A stretch of 64,000 nucleotides of DNA from Ascaris suum (Eukaryota > Nematoda > Chromadorea > Rhabditida > Ascarididae). The notes beneath the pieces are model-generated. The model worked only from the letters and a program-made list of their open reading frames with translations, made no database searches and was not told the origin of the DNA. Numbering within the stretch: position 1 is the first letter of the stretch; every line of letters starts with the position of its first letter. Location of the stretch: assembly GCA_013433145.1 (NCBI GenBank), contig CM024178.1, forward strand, positions 7,487,260 through 7,551,259. The letters are read 5' to 3'. Below are positions 13,058 to 27,588 of the stretch, one piece after another. The translations under genes and the position numbers were made by a program.

Positions 13058-16000
13058 ATGGCGGAAGAGCTTCAAGACGGGTAAACTTAAGTAAAAGTGA
13101 TCATTTTAATTAAGTTTTACGTCTTATGAATGACATCAATTATTATAGGAATAAATGCAACCATCCAAATTGGCTTAGAAGAGAAATTCGCTGATCTATT
13201 TTTATTTTTAAGAGTTTGAAAATATAATTTTGCGTCCTTGAAATTTTTGCAAAAATTTCTAGAAAGATTGCAAATAATTTAAATTATTAGATAAATTTGT
13301 GTCGGAAATTATTTTTGCTTCTTTTATTCGAAAATTTTCAAATATTCTTATATGATTCGAAATTTTTGCGAAACAAATTTCAATTATCTTTAATGAAATA
13401 TTCGTGAATTCCATTTTCGATTGATAGGAAATGGCAAATATAATAAAACATAAGTGGAAAAAGCGAATTTTTTCTCGGTGAATTAACGTGAATAATATCA
13501 AACAAAAGATGAGAACCCTTTGAATGTGGGATTAGGAAATCTAGTCTTTTTTTTTCGATTTGTAGAAATAAATTCAGCTTTGAAACGAATGATTCGAAAT
13601 GACAGCCGTCTTTAATTAAGTCGAGAACAAGACGAATTTGTTGCTGAAGATGCTGAAGCAAAACGTCTTGCCGAACATGTTAAGCAAACCGGCGCTATTG
13701 ACGATTGGATTGTGCGCAAAGTGATTGGTGCAGGTGCGATTCATTTTTTTTTAATTGATGAAAATATCCCGCATGACAATGCTTTCGAATTGCATTGTAT
13801 CAAAGCTTCAGATTTGAAGGCATAATTTTAAAAAATTTTCTTACGTTTATCTCATAGTTTTGCTTTTTGAATTCCGAAATATCTATATTTTCGGAAAAAG
13901 AAACGTCTCTTTTAGTATAACGATAACAAAAGTATAAAATGTGTTACTGCTAAGGAAATAATTCGTTATATGATCACCAATTTAGATTAATAAAAGAGGC
14001 AATTTTGGTCGAAAAACATAGAGAAAACATTTGAATGGCATAGAGCAATAAGAAAACTATCAATCATATTGATCTCCTCCAGCTAAGCTTTCTTATGATT
14101 TAAATTAGAAGAAAAAAAGTCAACTTTTCTTGGCAATATTTCAGGATTTCTTTTTATAGAGCACTTTTTTTTGCTGGCAAAACAGTAAGTTTATCAAATG
14201 CGAAGTTGCCTCTTCGATTCCAGTAATAAATTCGGGAATAGTTTCACTCACTTTAAACCTCTGAAACCTTATGATGTGAAAATTGTGATAATATAATAAA
14301 TACCTATAAGTAAAACTCGAGAAAGGTGAATATAGAAAACAGAAATAGGTAATAAATATATTCTTCTCAGGTGCAAATGGGCTAGTCGCATTAGTGGTCA
14401 ATAAGAAAACGAATGAGAATGCGGTTATGAAAATCGCAATGAACCTATCAACATCCGGTTCACTTTATTGGGAATCGGATGTCTTAGAGCGTATTATGCA
14501 GGTATATCTTATAATTACTACTATATTTCATAGTTTTTATTAGAAGCATTAAACTTGAATAATAAAAAAATTAAATAATTTATGAATATTTATGCGGTTA
14601 ATTGCTGAATAAAATAGCGATTACTTCTTACTTTTCCTTTGGTTGATTTAGTATATTCTTTAGGAAATCCTGAACTAAGACCTCTAATGAAAAAGAGTTA
14701 TTTATTTTTTTTTACAACAAACTTTCAAAGTGAAGACGTTAAATTCACATCAATAATGCTACCATTAAATTGATACCTCGTTGATCGTTAAAATTTTTGA
14801 AAATTTCAGGTCACTCATCCAATATTTCAGTATAGGACTGCTGTAAAGAATTCGAAAAAATCAAGAGATTTCAGAACTTATTTGAAAAGGACTTATTTTA
14901 CAAAGTCACAGAGATCCCAATTTTTATAAACAATCTTTAAAATTAAAAAAAAAAAAAACATAGAATTAGAAATTTTTCATATAATATTTCATATTTTAAG
15001 CACTCAAATAAATATTTAAAATCATAGAGCACAAGCACTTCCACTTTAACAACAAATTGATCATCGTTCATATCATCAAACTAATAACATTGAGCATTTA
15101 GAATGTTACAAGTGTAGAAAGTAGAGATTATCATTGCGAACTTTGGAAAAAGTTCTCATTCGTCTGTATTTTAATTTTCCATATAAATTTTACTGATCGC
15201 TTTCGAATCTTTCCTCAATTTTTTCTTTACTCACTATGAAATTACTTATTTTTTTAAAGTATATTTACTGAAGTAATTTGTGGTTCATCAATGCTTAACT
15301 TAATGGATCAAAATTGTTACAGCGTAGCAAATTGTAACCTCAGCCTACGTAGTTATGCTTCAATTGTTAGGCAAATAAACTCGTTAACCAAATCATCAGG
15401 TAAATATCTCATCACATGAATATGAGATAGTTCCTCTTGAAAGCAAAAAAGATTACCTCTAAAATATTCGCCTCAACTATAATATCTACAAAAAAATTCC
15501 CTCCCATTTATATCTATATATATGTTTTTTTTATTCTTAGCCGAGCAACAACGAAGATCGTACACGACATCTTGTTCGACGAGTCGATTTTGGTCATACA
15601 GTAAATATGGATAAACAAGATGTATGAGCTTGTAATTTTTTTTTTATTCACAACCTTCATAGAAATAGATTAAAATTTATGAATGTTGGAAAATTTTAAC
15701 AGATAAGCGAGGATTCGATAACACTTAGAAACTCTATCAGCTATTCCCAAACTGCTAATAGGTACTACCTGACTAACCTTTCATAAAAGTATTCGTTACA
15801 CATTTAGGCGCATTACTGAGATGCAAAGTCATTTAAGCTGAAATGCATCATCACCCCACCAAGGAATTTTTTTTTATAGGTTGGCTATATCGTAATGGAG
15901 AATTTACCTGGAAATCCGGTTGGTATACTTGGTGCACTATCTGGAAATGCGCTTATATCGAAAGTTGCCGAATTCGGTTTGCAACTGCTGAAGGTTTCAA

Positions 16001-18670
16001 TTTAAACTCAACATTGACGATCATAGTAAACCGTCCATTGAAGGCATCCTGATCGGATGTAAGCATTCTAGAACACGTTGAACGGCAATTTTCGATGATC
16101 TTCCAAAAGGACTCACGCCAAGCTGAAGCTGGAGGTTTTGCGGGATGCCAAAATTTATAATTCTATACGTATTCAGTATTCCTTGAGCTAAATAATAACG
16201 ACTCGAAATTTGAATGTAATTGCTGTTCATACATATATTTTTTTGATACTTTTATTTTGAATCCTTAAGGCTATATATGATTTACATTATCTTGGCTTTG
16301 TACATCGGGATATCAAGCCAGAAAACGTTGGTCTTTATCACGATGAAATATTGGTGCTCTATGATCTTGGAATGTCAAGATTCTATACGAACAAAGAGGG
16401 AAAAGTGCGCGAACCAAGATGTCATATCGGTATGCGTGGCACTGACGAATGGGCAAGTCTTCACGCCGAACTTGGAAGAGATCAAGTTCGCTTTAATAAA
16501 AACGTTCATTTCGATATCCTATGGGTTCATTCATGCTCAATTCAATATTTTATAAAAATTTCCCCTTTATTTTACAAATAATTTCAATAATTCATCATTA
16601 AATTCGCGAAATAATTATTCGATATTTTCTTTTTTTTTAATAAATGCCATTTAAGCGGATCGTGTTGATATTTTATAGCCTATTTAATGAAAGAATTAAT
16701 ATGATATAAGACTATAATATTACTTATTAACTCTATTCCTCAGTGAAACTATTAGTGAAATTAGTTTTGCATTGTTCATTTATTAGTAATAAATAGAATA
16801 AATCTATGCTTTTACTATTAGCTGTTGATTGATGTATTACCTTACTCACCGAGTTTAAAATAGAATAGATATTTTAAAGTTTAACAAGATTTAAGCCAAA
16901 GCCAAAATCAAAATAATAGTAGGTGGAGTTTCGAGTAGATATTTGATAAAGTAATAGTAGATAAAAATAGTAATAGAAGTAATAGATATTTGAAAGTCAA
17001 AAATAAATTGAATGAAAAAAAACAGAGTAATACGATCAAGTAGATATTATAGGAGACAGAAAATTCAAAAAAACTCTATGTAGATAACTCATACAGCGCA
17101 ACGCGGTATACGTATCAGGTCTAGTGATTTGTACTTTATACAATATTCATTGTGCGTTTTTCTTAAATTCGTTAAATTTTTCTTCAATTATAAAATTCAA
17201 TTAATAATTTAAATTGTTAACTTTATTATATATAAAGTTTAGAGTCGATGATATTAAGATGCTTATTACTAAGCCTTCGAAATTATGAATAATAATCGCT
17301 TAGAAAATTATAAATTATTTCTCCCATGTCGAAGAAATTTTCTTATTGCAGTAATATTAAAAACGCTATTAAATTGACAATAATTACAGGGTCGTGTCGA
17401 TGATCTATGGGGATGGCTTTATGTATTGATTGAATGGGTAAATTGCGCTTCAAAATATCCACTATGTTGGGCACCATTTGAAAACGATCCCGATTTGAGA
17501 CATTTCTGCAAATCGGGTTTATTTCCGGCGAAATATGTCCTCAGAAATTGCCCACCCGAATTTTTCAAAATTCAGGTGATTTCCAAAATATTTATATTTT
17601 TATCCGTTTCATAGTCTTGATTATTCAATGAAGAATTGAAGCTTTATAAGCATATAAATAATACTCCAGAAACATGAATTAAATATCATTGAGCAATTAA
17701 CATAATATTTGCCATCCTGAATGATACAGAAACTAAAATAGTAAACCTCATTCTATTATACTCGTTTTCGATACATCTCTATTAAATCTTCTTAACGATT
17801 TGATCGAATATCTTTCGTAATTATTTTTCTCATCATAACACACCAAAAATAATAGCATATCACTCATCGTTTATAATAGATTATCGAAGAGATTCTTTTA
17901 TAACAGATTTGGAGCAAATATTCTAAAAATGAATACGCATTTATTTCTCATTACTGTGGGGAATTTTCTTAAAAATATCACTGAATATCATCAAGCTTAT
18001 CTAATTTCAAAATTTTATTTAGCCATGAAGAGGGGAATTTTGAAAAGCTCAACATAGTCTACTTGGCATATTTTTTGAGAAGATATTCTAGATATAACTT
18101 TCAACGTTTTAACCTCAAAGTCGTCTGATTATATAGACAATTTTATGCATTGTTCTACGTAAATTAGTTAATTGATGAATCGAATAATTAACTGTAATAA
18201 TAAAAAAATGTTGTTGATTCAAATGAAACGATCCAAAGAAGATTTCATGAATAAAACCCCTTATCCTTTTTATTTATGGTGATAAATATCTAAAAACTCT
18301 ATGATAATAATCCATAATTCCCATAATACCTGCAAATATAGGAAATTGACAACACTTCTGAGAAATTTTTAAAACTGCATCAAATTTTTATACGTAATGA
18401 GTGCAGTGTAATTTATCGTGTAATAGATCAGCTTACTGTTGTACTTTCGGGAATATTTTGTTCACGGATAATGTTATTCTATTGCAGCGTTATTTACGAT
18501 GTCTTGGACGTGATGATTCACCAGATTATTTATACTTAGCAAAACTACTACTTCAAGCGAAGAAAACTGCTGATGGTACACCAGTAGCAGCAGTGTCACC
18601 ACCATCTGTTGATGAGGATGACGAGAAATGGTCACAACGAATGTCATTTCTTGAACGGCTATATGATTAA
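13058..18670 (+). CDS. CK1-superfamily protein kinase (TTBK-like nematode group)
   Basis: The eight exons are 13058-13080, 13621-13733, 14371-14501, 15541-15621, 15880-15993, 16270-16485, 17390-17575 and 18488-18670, giving 348 residues with all phases agreeing. The protein carries a glycine loop IGAGANG (43-49), the ATP lysine K66 in AVMK, a MENLPG hinge, the catalytic loop HRDIKPEN (166-173) and DLG in place of DFG (186-188), as is usual for CK1 kinases. GMRGTDEWASLHAELGRDQ follows in the activation and substrate region, then GRVDDLWGW. All catalytic residues are present, so an active Ser/Thr kinase is expected. The tail after about 300 is short, with a PPSVDEDDE acidic patch. The start rests on a 23-nt first exon encoding MAEELQD that ends in the right phase. 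Nematodes have many such kinases, several expressed in the germ line, so the exact substrate cannot be inferred. Confidence 0.88.
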
Positions 18671-19918
18671 ACAATTTCAATATGAACGAAAATTTATTTC
18701 TATTTTAGAATTATAATAATTTCTTCATTAAAAAAAAAAAATCTCAAAAATGTTTTCATCACTATGATATTCTTTTAATTGAGAAGTTAAACTTCTTCGT
18801 GTTTTTTCAGTTGATATATTTTTCACCATAATGAAATATGATGAGACATTTTATCGCTATTGAATTTAATTTGCATAAAAATATTTTCTTTTAATTCGTT
18901 AAGTAATTTTACTAATAGCATTTGCGTTTGTTACCGACATCTTCGAAACGATCATAATAACGATCATTACAAATTGTGCTCGCTCATTGTTCTTGAATTG
19001 TTCCCGAATCAGGTCTTTTGCTCTTGAACAATATCTCCAAAATACATATCGCAGATGGTAACTCATAAACAGTTTGTTTGTGGATAGGAATTACTCGTCT
19101 AATAACTCTTCCGTTAATAAAAGGATTACGAATACAATTCTTCTGTCAAATTCTGAGATGAATTGCATATCATGCGAGATAAATCCAAACTATAAACCCC
19201 AACTTATAAGAAATTGAAGAATTTTCCCAATATTCCTCTACGTATATTCCTATTGTTGCTAAACAAATAAAAATTACCCCTGCCCCCCTCTTTCTCATCA
19301 TTCCTTCAGAAAAACTCTCAACCTTTCAGATTTTCAAACAAACATTTTTGTTCATTTCAATTTTTTATTCATCATTCGCATCTTTAATATTCATATATTT
19401 CTTTCAATATTTTAAATTCATCAATCAATCCCCGTTGTAAAATACGCAAGGATTTCATCGATCAACTATGCCACAACTAAACAGCACTCAAAAAAAAGTT
19501 GACTTTCAATTGCAGCGAAAAGCATGAGCAGCCGTTCACGGTAGATAGACGAGCGTAGATGACGTGTAGAATAAGAATATGAACTTGCATCATGCAAAAG
19601 AGTTTGCCAATTAAACAAAAAAAAAAACAATAGAATCCAACATCTCAGATATAATTTTTTTTAAATGAATATGCTCAATAAACGCATAAAATTAACGAGT
19701 CGAGAGCAATCCAAATGTTTCACAATAGTCAAATATGCATTTTTGCTGTACATCCACCCATTGTTGACCAGCAACTGTATAAATAATATGGGGACTCTAG
19801 GTACGTAGAGATGCATATCTCTTAAACGCAAAGCCTTTTTACACTAATTGTGCTGTTAAACCGCCGATGAGAAACACTCCTCCTCCGTTCCCTGCTCCCA
19901 TCCTTGCCAATTACTGGA
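18671..19918. other. Convergent intergenic spacer, no gene seen
   Basis: This AT-rich spacer lies between the 3' ends of the kinase gene (+) and the zinc-finger gene (-). A possible ATTAAA poly(A) signal for the kinase is near 18728. Nothing else was recognised. Confidence 0.5.
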
Positions 19919-22900
19919 TCATGAATTTTGGCCAGTAGCTGCGAAACGCAAGATCAATGAAAAACAATGAATTAGAAGCGATGGTCAAAATTAGCACGTG
20001 GTAAATTTAATAAAAAGTGGTCTCAAATTCATACCGGCTATTTATTCATGGAAAGGAATGCTCCGGACAAGCAAAACGAGAGTGACATATAACATACATA
20101 TATCATTTGAAAAAAAAAACCAACGAAAATGAATATCAAAAGTAGATAAAAACGGGAAATTAACATTAAAATGTTGCAAAAATTTGCATAAATGCATAGC
20201 AACGATATTAAATTCATTTAAGAAATATTTAAGCGGGATTTGCCGATGTATCTTCATTACCGAGCCAATGAAGTGCTTCGGCACTCACAACACCTTCCGG
20301 TTCCACGTTTGCAACACCACCTTCAGTGTTATTACTCTCTGTATCTTCCTCTTCATTACCATTTCCTTAAAGAAGTCTCATATTTAATTAGCGAAACATA
20401 TCGCAGCAAATAAGAAAAGTAATATGGATATAAACAATAGAAACAATGATGAAAGATTGATTCAAAAACTTTTTCCAAGAGAGAGGAATATGGGCGGAAA
20501 GGGGGAAGGGGAAGGCGAAAGGCGGAAAATTGGAAGGGAGAAGCAGATTGAAGGAATCGGTCTTTAAATAAACGAATGGAATTCATCAATGCTCATCGAA
20601 TAATCACTAAAATATTTAATTAAAACATTCATACGTAACGCTAACTAATCTAAATATAAAAGTAATTATTTGGCTATAAATTCGTAAAATTAATACTGAA
20701 TTATTTTTTAAAAAATTAAGAAAATAATAATAGAATAAAACTTAATATAATAAAATTGCTGGAATGAAGTTTTAAAAAATTTACTGAATTTTCTTTAAAT
20801 TATTTTTTTAATACGTCTCACAAAAATATAGATTACCTCTTTGTTTTGGTGGAAAACATTTATCGGTCATTTCGCGAATTTTATCACCATATTGACCACG
20901 ATAGTCGACAATATTACTCTCATCACCTCCATGCACCGCTTTCACGTGTTTTAGAACGTCCGATTTTGTTACGGTTGTCCATGTCTTACTGCATGGACGA
21001 CAATAGAAAAGTGGCAAACGTAAATGTCTGCAAAATGAACTGTTGCAAATTGCAAATTGCATATTGAACAAATTGAATAATTGATTAAACAAATTGAATA
21101 AAATATTGCAAACAAGCGAATAAATCCAATATTGCAAATAATTTTTAAAAAATTATTGCGAAATAAATAAACTTTTTTTTTTAATAGATTATTTTAACAA
21201 CAAGAATATTATTCCACATTTCGAATATTGTGGATCGTTGCAGAAAATTCAATAATTGTTTCGTAGGCATGCAAAAACTCATTTTTTTATACGTTTAATA
21301 AAATAGCCGAATGCCCCTTCCGATCCCCCCTCCCCATCCCCCCCCCCTCCTCCATGTAGAAAAGCCTCCGATTAAAAAACTAGCCACCTCAGCGCCCAAT
21401 AACTTCTTAATTTGTTGGTCATCTTGAAAAATCAAATGAAAATTTCGGGAAAAAAAACAGTAACCTAATTTTCGAATTATATGAAAATATCAGTGATTTC
21501 AATCGTTCCAACTTTTCAAAAATTTTTAGTTCCCTCATCTCTTTTTCGTAATATCAGATTGTTCAAATGGCCGCTAGCGATAGCAAATTTTCAGCATATA
21601 TTACAGAAAAAAATAGATAATATTTCTTAAAAATTTCTTCCTTTTTTTATCAACTCGTTGAAATAATTGATGAGATTAACTATCATAAGGATAGAAAGAA
21701 CGCTTCTAATACATAAATTTAAAAAGTTCTATCGTATTTTAAATCAAATTTATCCTTGGATTTGGTTGTGTCGCTAAACTTATCAAGAGAAATTTATCTA
21801 TTCGTTTATCACGTTAGGATCTATTAAATAATAGAAGTAACACAACGAACTTTGAATTAGCATGGTAGACGAGAGATGACCGTTGTCCTGTAACCTGTAA
21901 GCCACATTCCGTACAGGTACGTGGTGGTCGACGCCTTTTTGATGAAACACCTTGTGAAGAACCTTCTGCGGAAAAGAAATTCTGCGATATATCTGCGACC
22001 GCATCAAGACCCTTTAAGCCGATATCGAATAAAGAATTGCTCTCGCTTGGAAACATCTCACCAAATCCAGCTGTAAGTTTTCTCTTCTTAATATTATAAA
22101 CATTTCTAGAAGTTGATATACGATGGTGAAATTAATGTAAATAAGCATAAAAATTACTTTAAAAAGTAAATATTTTAATATTTGCGTAAAGTAATTTCAA
22201 AATATCCAATAAACAAATCGATATAATCATACAAATAAAACAATTAACTTCTAGAAAAAATATCATTTCTCAAAGATAAAAATTTTTTCACAACTTTCCT
22301 CAGAATAAAAAAAAAATTCAATCATGAGAGGATACAAATGTGAACTGAGCTTTGTTGTAATCGGATCTCTCAAATATTTCCAATCAACACTATACTTATG
22401 ATTTAATAACGAAAAATTTAACGAATCATTTTTTTTTTTTGAAAAACATTTGAGCAATCGCACACATTATTTGTTCGATCTATCGCCTGACGGATTTTAC
22501 CCCCCAAGAAATTCATCTCAATAATGACGCAGCATTCAACAAGTTATCTCACTAATTTTGAATTTTTTAAAAATTCTTCAGTGAATAGGATAAAAATTAT
22601 GAAGCGATATAATGCAATGACGCCATAAATAAAGTCATTCTCATAAAAACCTTATTGTAAATTTTCATACTTCAAGGTAGCAATGATATAAATTTCGAAA
22701 CGAGATAAATATATTCACATAAATTAGCAATTACCATAGTTGGGATAATTGCTGTTTAATGTGATTTCACCGGATGCTGCAACCACGACGTGTTGTCCTC
22801 CTAGATCTTTGTCCGTACAACTTCTATCGGTTCCACAATCCACCTATAATATTCATATATCGCGATAATTTAATAAAATACTCGATTGATTCGCTTAATA

Positions 22901-24493
22901 AGTGCTAAAATTCGAAACGTTACACATGACATTCCAACCTTTATTTAATTATGGCCTATGGCTAGCTTCTGAAGAATTGATAATTTTTCTAGTTAATGAT
23001 CGAAGAGCTTGCTTTCTTTCTTCGTCTTCAATTATTAATAATTAACTTTCAATAAATCCAGCAAAAAAGAAAAACAGTCACCCATCCATTACAATAACCA
23101 ATGAAAAAAAAAAATGAAGCATCTGGTTTGTTTAGAAAGCGAAAAATTAAATGCATAATAGAAAAAAATATTAAGGAAAATCTGTTTTATTTTATTACTA
23201 TTTTACTATTATGTAAGGTAAACTATATCGACTCATATTTTATATTAGAAAATAAGATAAAAATGAATAAAAAATTATTGATTGATTAATTACAGCTCTC
23301 TTTTTTTTGCATTAATAAAATCCGCTTAGCTATACCGATGAGAAATTTTCTTTCAATTATTTTAACTTACCTTAACTACTTCCGCTTTAATATTTTTGTC
23401 GATTTCACACATTCGAGTTTCATCTTCTGAGTCGGGCGAACTGCATGGCGATAATGCTAATGATGTAGTGCTTTGCACTACTTCTATAGCTGATGCACTA
23501 TAAAACAAATTCAATTATTTAAAATAATACGATTTTATAAGCCAATATATAAGAAATTTTCATGTGATTACCTCATGCAGGTTAATTACGATTCAAGCTA
23601 TTACGATAATGAAGAAAGATGATTTGACTTTTAACTTTATTTTTTATATCAATATTTGATAAGCGATAATCAACAATGAATATGGTGAAAATCCTCTCTC
23701 TTCACTCATTTTCTCTACGAAAATATTTTATTTAATCGATTATTATTTTAATATGCGAAAATTGATGAAAAATTTATTTAAGAAATGGAAATTCATATTT
23801 GAGAACGAAAAAGTGAAATAAAGAAATAAAGAAACAACAAAGAATTGTTGAAAAATTACCGTTTTCTTTTCGATGGTCTTACTTGTACAACATTTTCAGA
23901 AACATTAAGCGATCTCTGGAGAAGATCTTTAACCATTTGCCTTTTACGACCCGTTTCTGGAGTTACTTTGTATTTCACCTGAATATTTTTATAGAATATT
24001 TATAAATTTGAAGAAGATATTAGAAGAAAAAAAAAATTAAAATCCTTAATTTGAAGTGGATAATTTTTTTTTTCTTTTTTGCTAACTAATATTGAACTCC
24101 TCTATTCTTTTCTAAGCTTTCTGATCAGTTTTTGAATGAGTGAATATGATTTTCTAAGAAAAAAAAAATTTTTTTTAAAGCAATTATGCACATTGAACGC
24201 ATGAATTTTCTCGATATAAATCTTTTATTAGCCGAAGATATGAATTACCTCAAATAACTTACTTTTGGACGCTAAAAGTATCAATTATCTTAACAACTTA
24301 CATAAAACTCTTTGACGCCATGATCATTCGTATAGTGACTATGAAGAGCGAATTCAGTTGGGAATCTCGAAAATCGACATTTTTCGCACTCGTATGGCAC
24401 ATAATTAACATGATCGGATGCGATATGTATTTCAAGTTCATCGGCATTTGCATATGTTGCTGCATCAGGACCACATCCTACACAGTGCAACAT
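19919..24493 (-). CDS. Four-finger C2H2 zinc-finger protein, function unknown
   Basis: In minus-strand order the exons are 24493-24302, 23978-23860, 23497-23371, 22843-22735, 22070-21851, 21027-20837, 20365-20261 and 19938-19919. They total 1083 nt with every phase matching, giving 360 residues. Fingers 1 and 2 lie at the N-terminus (C4/C7/H23/H28 and C36/C39/H53/H58). Fingers 3 and 4 are at C235/C238/H252/H257 and C265/C268/H283/H288, the finger-3 junction being made by the splice 21851/21027. Basic clusters (GRKRQ, RPSKRKR, SKRRRPPR) suggest nuclear localisation. The linker of about 130 residues is Ser/Asp-rich, and the C-terminus is acidic (NGNEEEDTE). All four fingers use an H-X4-H ending, unlike the H-X3-H tandem arrays of typical sequence-specific factors. 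The last coding exon is only 20 nt and is the least certain. A nucleic-acid-binding regulator is likely. I do not recognise an orthologue. Confidence 0.82.
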
Positions 24494-26341
24494 TGTTCCT
24501 TAAAAATTGCATCAATCGCATTATTGTTTTCTACCTGTTCTACCTTCATCAATACCTGTTCTAAAGCAACATATGATAGTGTGACCATCTGTGTTCAAAA
24601 TGAACGCTGCAAAACAGCGATGCTGCCAACGCGATGAAAATTAATTTCCAATTTTTTTTGCTCGCCTCTCGAAGAGTGAAGTCGAACATTGCTGACATAG
24701 CCGGCGAATAAAAGAGCACGTATTTAATCTCCCCCCCCCCCCCTCCCCGAAACTTTTCCTCCCGCCACTCTTGCGGTGGGAACTTGATTTTGTCTCCACC
24801 TCTCTCCTCGTCCCTCTCTTCATTAACAGACTGCCTAAAAATGAAGCATAATTTGGCGTTGAAAACATCAGAGTCCTATGTAGGTTGCAACGGCTTTTAA
24901 GCCCATCGAATTCTTAACGAAGCCAAAAATTTAGTTCTCTTTGCGTATGAATCCAATAAAAATCAAATCGTTCAACATCACACATTTATGAATAAAGATT
25001 AGAACAAGATTTTAAAAAATTTTTTAAACGAATGGAGAAATGCCATATACAGCTTGTTATCTTTGCATTGTAACTGAATGAATCAAAAAAAAAAAAACAA
25101 ACAAATCTCTACCTCTGAGCTTAAAAATATTTTCGCGGGAATACGTATATCAATCACATCGGCTAAATCAATAACTAAAAAAAATGAGACCGAAAATATG
25201 ATCAAATGAAGTTAGACACAAGAGTTAAATTATCTCTTAAGAGGCGAATCTATTGATCTCATCGGTCGAACCAAAAAAAATTTCCAAAGAAATTCGAAAA
25301 TATTACCTATCGTTGTTTTGTACACCAATACTTTTGAATCGTAAAATAGGGCAAAAAAAATTGAATAAATTCTCTTTATGATAAATATTTCAATTATAAC
25401 GATGAAATTAAAAAATTTATGCTCTCGAAAAAGAAACGAAATACTTTTCATACGAAAAAAATTTGACGAGAAAATTTAGAGCCGACCTGAATAAAATTTC
25501 TTTTTTCTTCAAATTCTCTTTCATTTAGCCTCCGTTGATTCGCCCACAAATTAGTACCCACGAATTTGATAGTTTGCTACTGAATTTTAAAATTGAAATT
25601 CATTGCAGTGCACACGCTTACACTCAAAATTGTTTGGATTTGAAACAATGGAATAGGCATTGAAATGAGTGCATGGCCGGATAGATAGATAAACATCATC
25701 TCAACTTTTTTTTTTTTTGCAAAAATATATATGAAGTTAATAGAAGAAATAGGAGAAAAACTTAATATTGTCACTCATAAAATGAGCAACGTTCAATGAT
25801 CGAATTGTGAATTCACATTGAACATCTCTATTCAATCATTTAAATAATAATTTAAGAAATGATGAAAATAAATTTCAAGAGAAGAAAAAAAATGAAAAAT
25901 AATGCAAAAGAAAAATAATTTTTAAAAAAAATAGGATCGAATTTATAACGTTAGTTAATTCGCTGCAAAAAAAAAAAAAAAATCGAGCAAAAAATTGAAC
26001 AATAAAATGGCAAAATTGAACGAGAAAAAAAAACGCTTTAAAAATTTTTTGAAATATCATTGAGAATCATGAATAGCCTCTAACCTTAATAAATGCAATG
26101 ATAGTGGAGAAAAAAAAAGAGAGAAAATATTGCTTGAAAAAAAAATTCACATAGAAATGCAATAAAATCTAGTGAAATTTTTCTTCAAAAAATTAGTAAC
26201 GATTATGAAAAGAATTCATATTTGAGAGAGTATTAGAGATAAAAAATATGATCATAATAAGTAACTCTTTAATTCTATTATTACCACTCTAAACATAGAG
26301 ATTTAAATAAAATAATGTTTATATTGATAAGATAAAGAAAT

Positions 26342-26500
<159 letters not shown>

Positions 26501-27484
26501 AAATTATCAACGCAAATAATAATAATAACAATAAATGAATCGAAATGATTTTTTAAAACAAGGATATTGATTTCAATTATATTCCTTTATTCCTTGATCA
26601 AAATTATGAAAAAATTCGTTAAAAAAATAAAATTAATAAAAGGACGGATAGGTTAACGTTGAGGGTATGAGCAAGTGAGCGTAGAGATGCGGGTTCGTCG
26701 TTCATTCAACGATGAAGAGCAAAGGGGGGCCGGCCAATACGCGACCGCTGAAGGAAGAAAGGCAGAAAAAGGAGGCAAATCGATAGAAAGGAAATGCTCT
26801 CAAAGAAGGAATGAGTGGAAACGAGAGAGAGGATGAGAAACGAGAGTAATAGTGTGCAATGTGTAGTGATGGCCCTGCGAGATGAATCCTCTCTAAGTGG
26901 CGCTTTGCTCGATCTCACAAACTCAGACGTCATCTCCCTTGAATTTTTTTTTTATTGAATGAAAATTTTTCAGTTTTTTTTTGCAAGATTCCACTAATAT
27001 TCTTTTCATTTCAGCTCTTCACATAAATGGGCATTAATTGTTATAAATTCGCAGAAGTTAATTAGTATTTCTTCTAAATGATTTTAATTTTATCAATTTT
27101 ACTTGAAAGAAAAGAAATCTATTTTATGCAAATTTTATGCACATATTTAAAGCAAACTAACTTGAGGAAAACCCTAATAAATCAATCGAATTGTCTTAGC
27201 AATAAAAAAATATTTAAAAATTTAAATAAATGACCGCAGTTAATCTATGAATGATTATTTCTATAGAGACCATAAAATTTCTAGACTTGTTGAGATCTAA
27301 CAATCTTACGAGATCTCCTACGGTGTAACTATCTGATGAACTATCCGAGCAAACTCGTCGCAAATCCAGTAGAAAAGATTGCATAGGTAAGTTACAATAA
27401 AAAGTTATAAGCCTATGAAATACTCAAACTCATATAAATAAACAAATAATCTTGCTAAAGAATAAGAAACATGCAATTTCCAAC

Positions 27485-27588
<104 letters not shown>

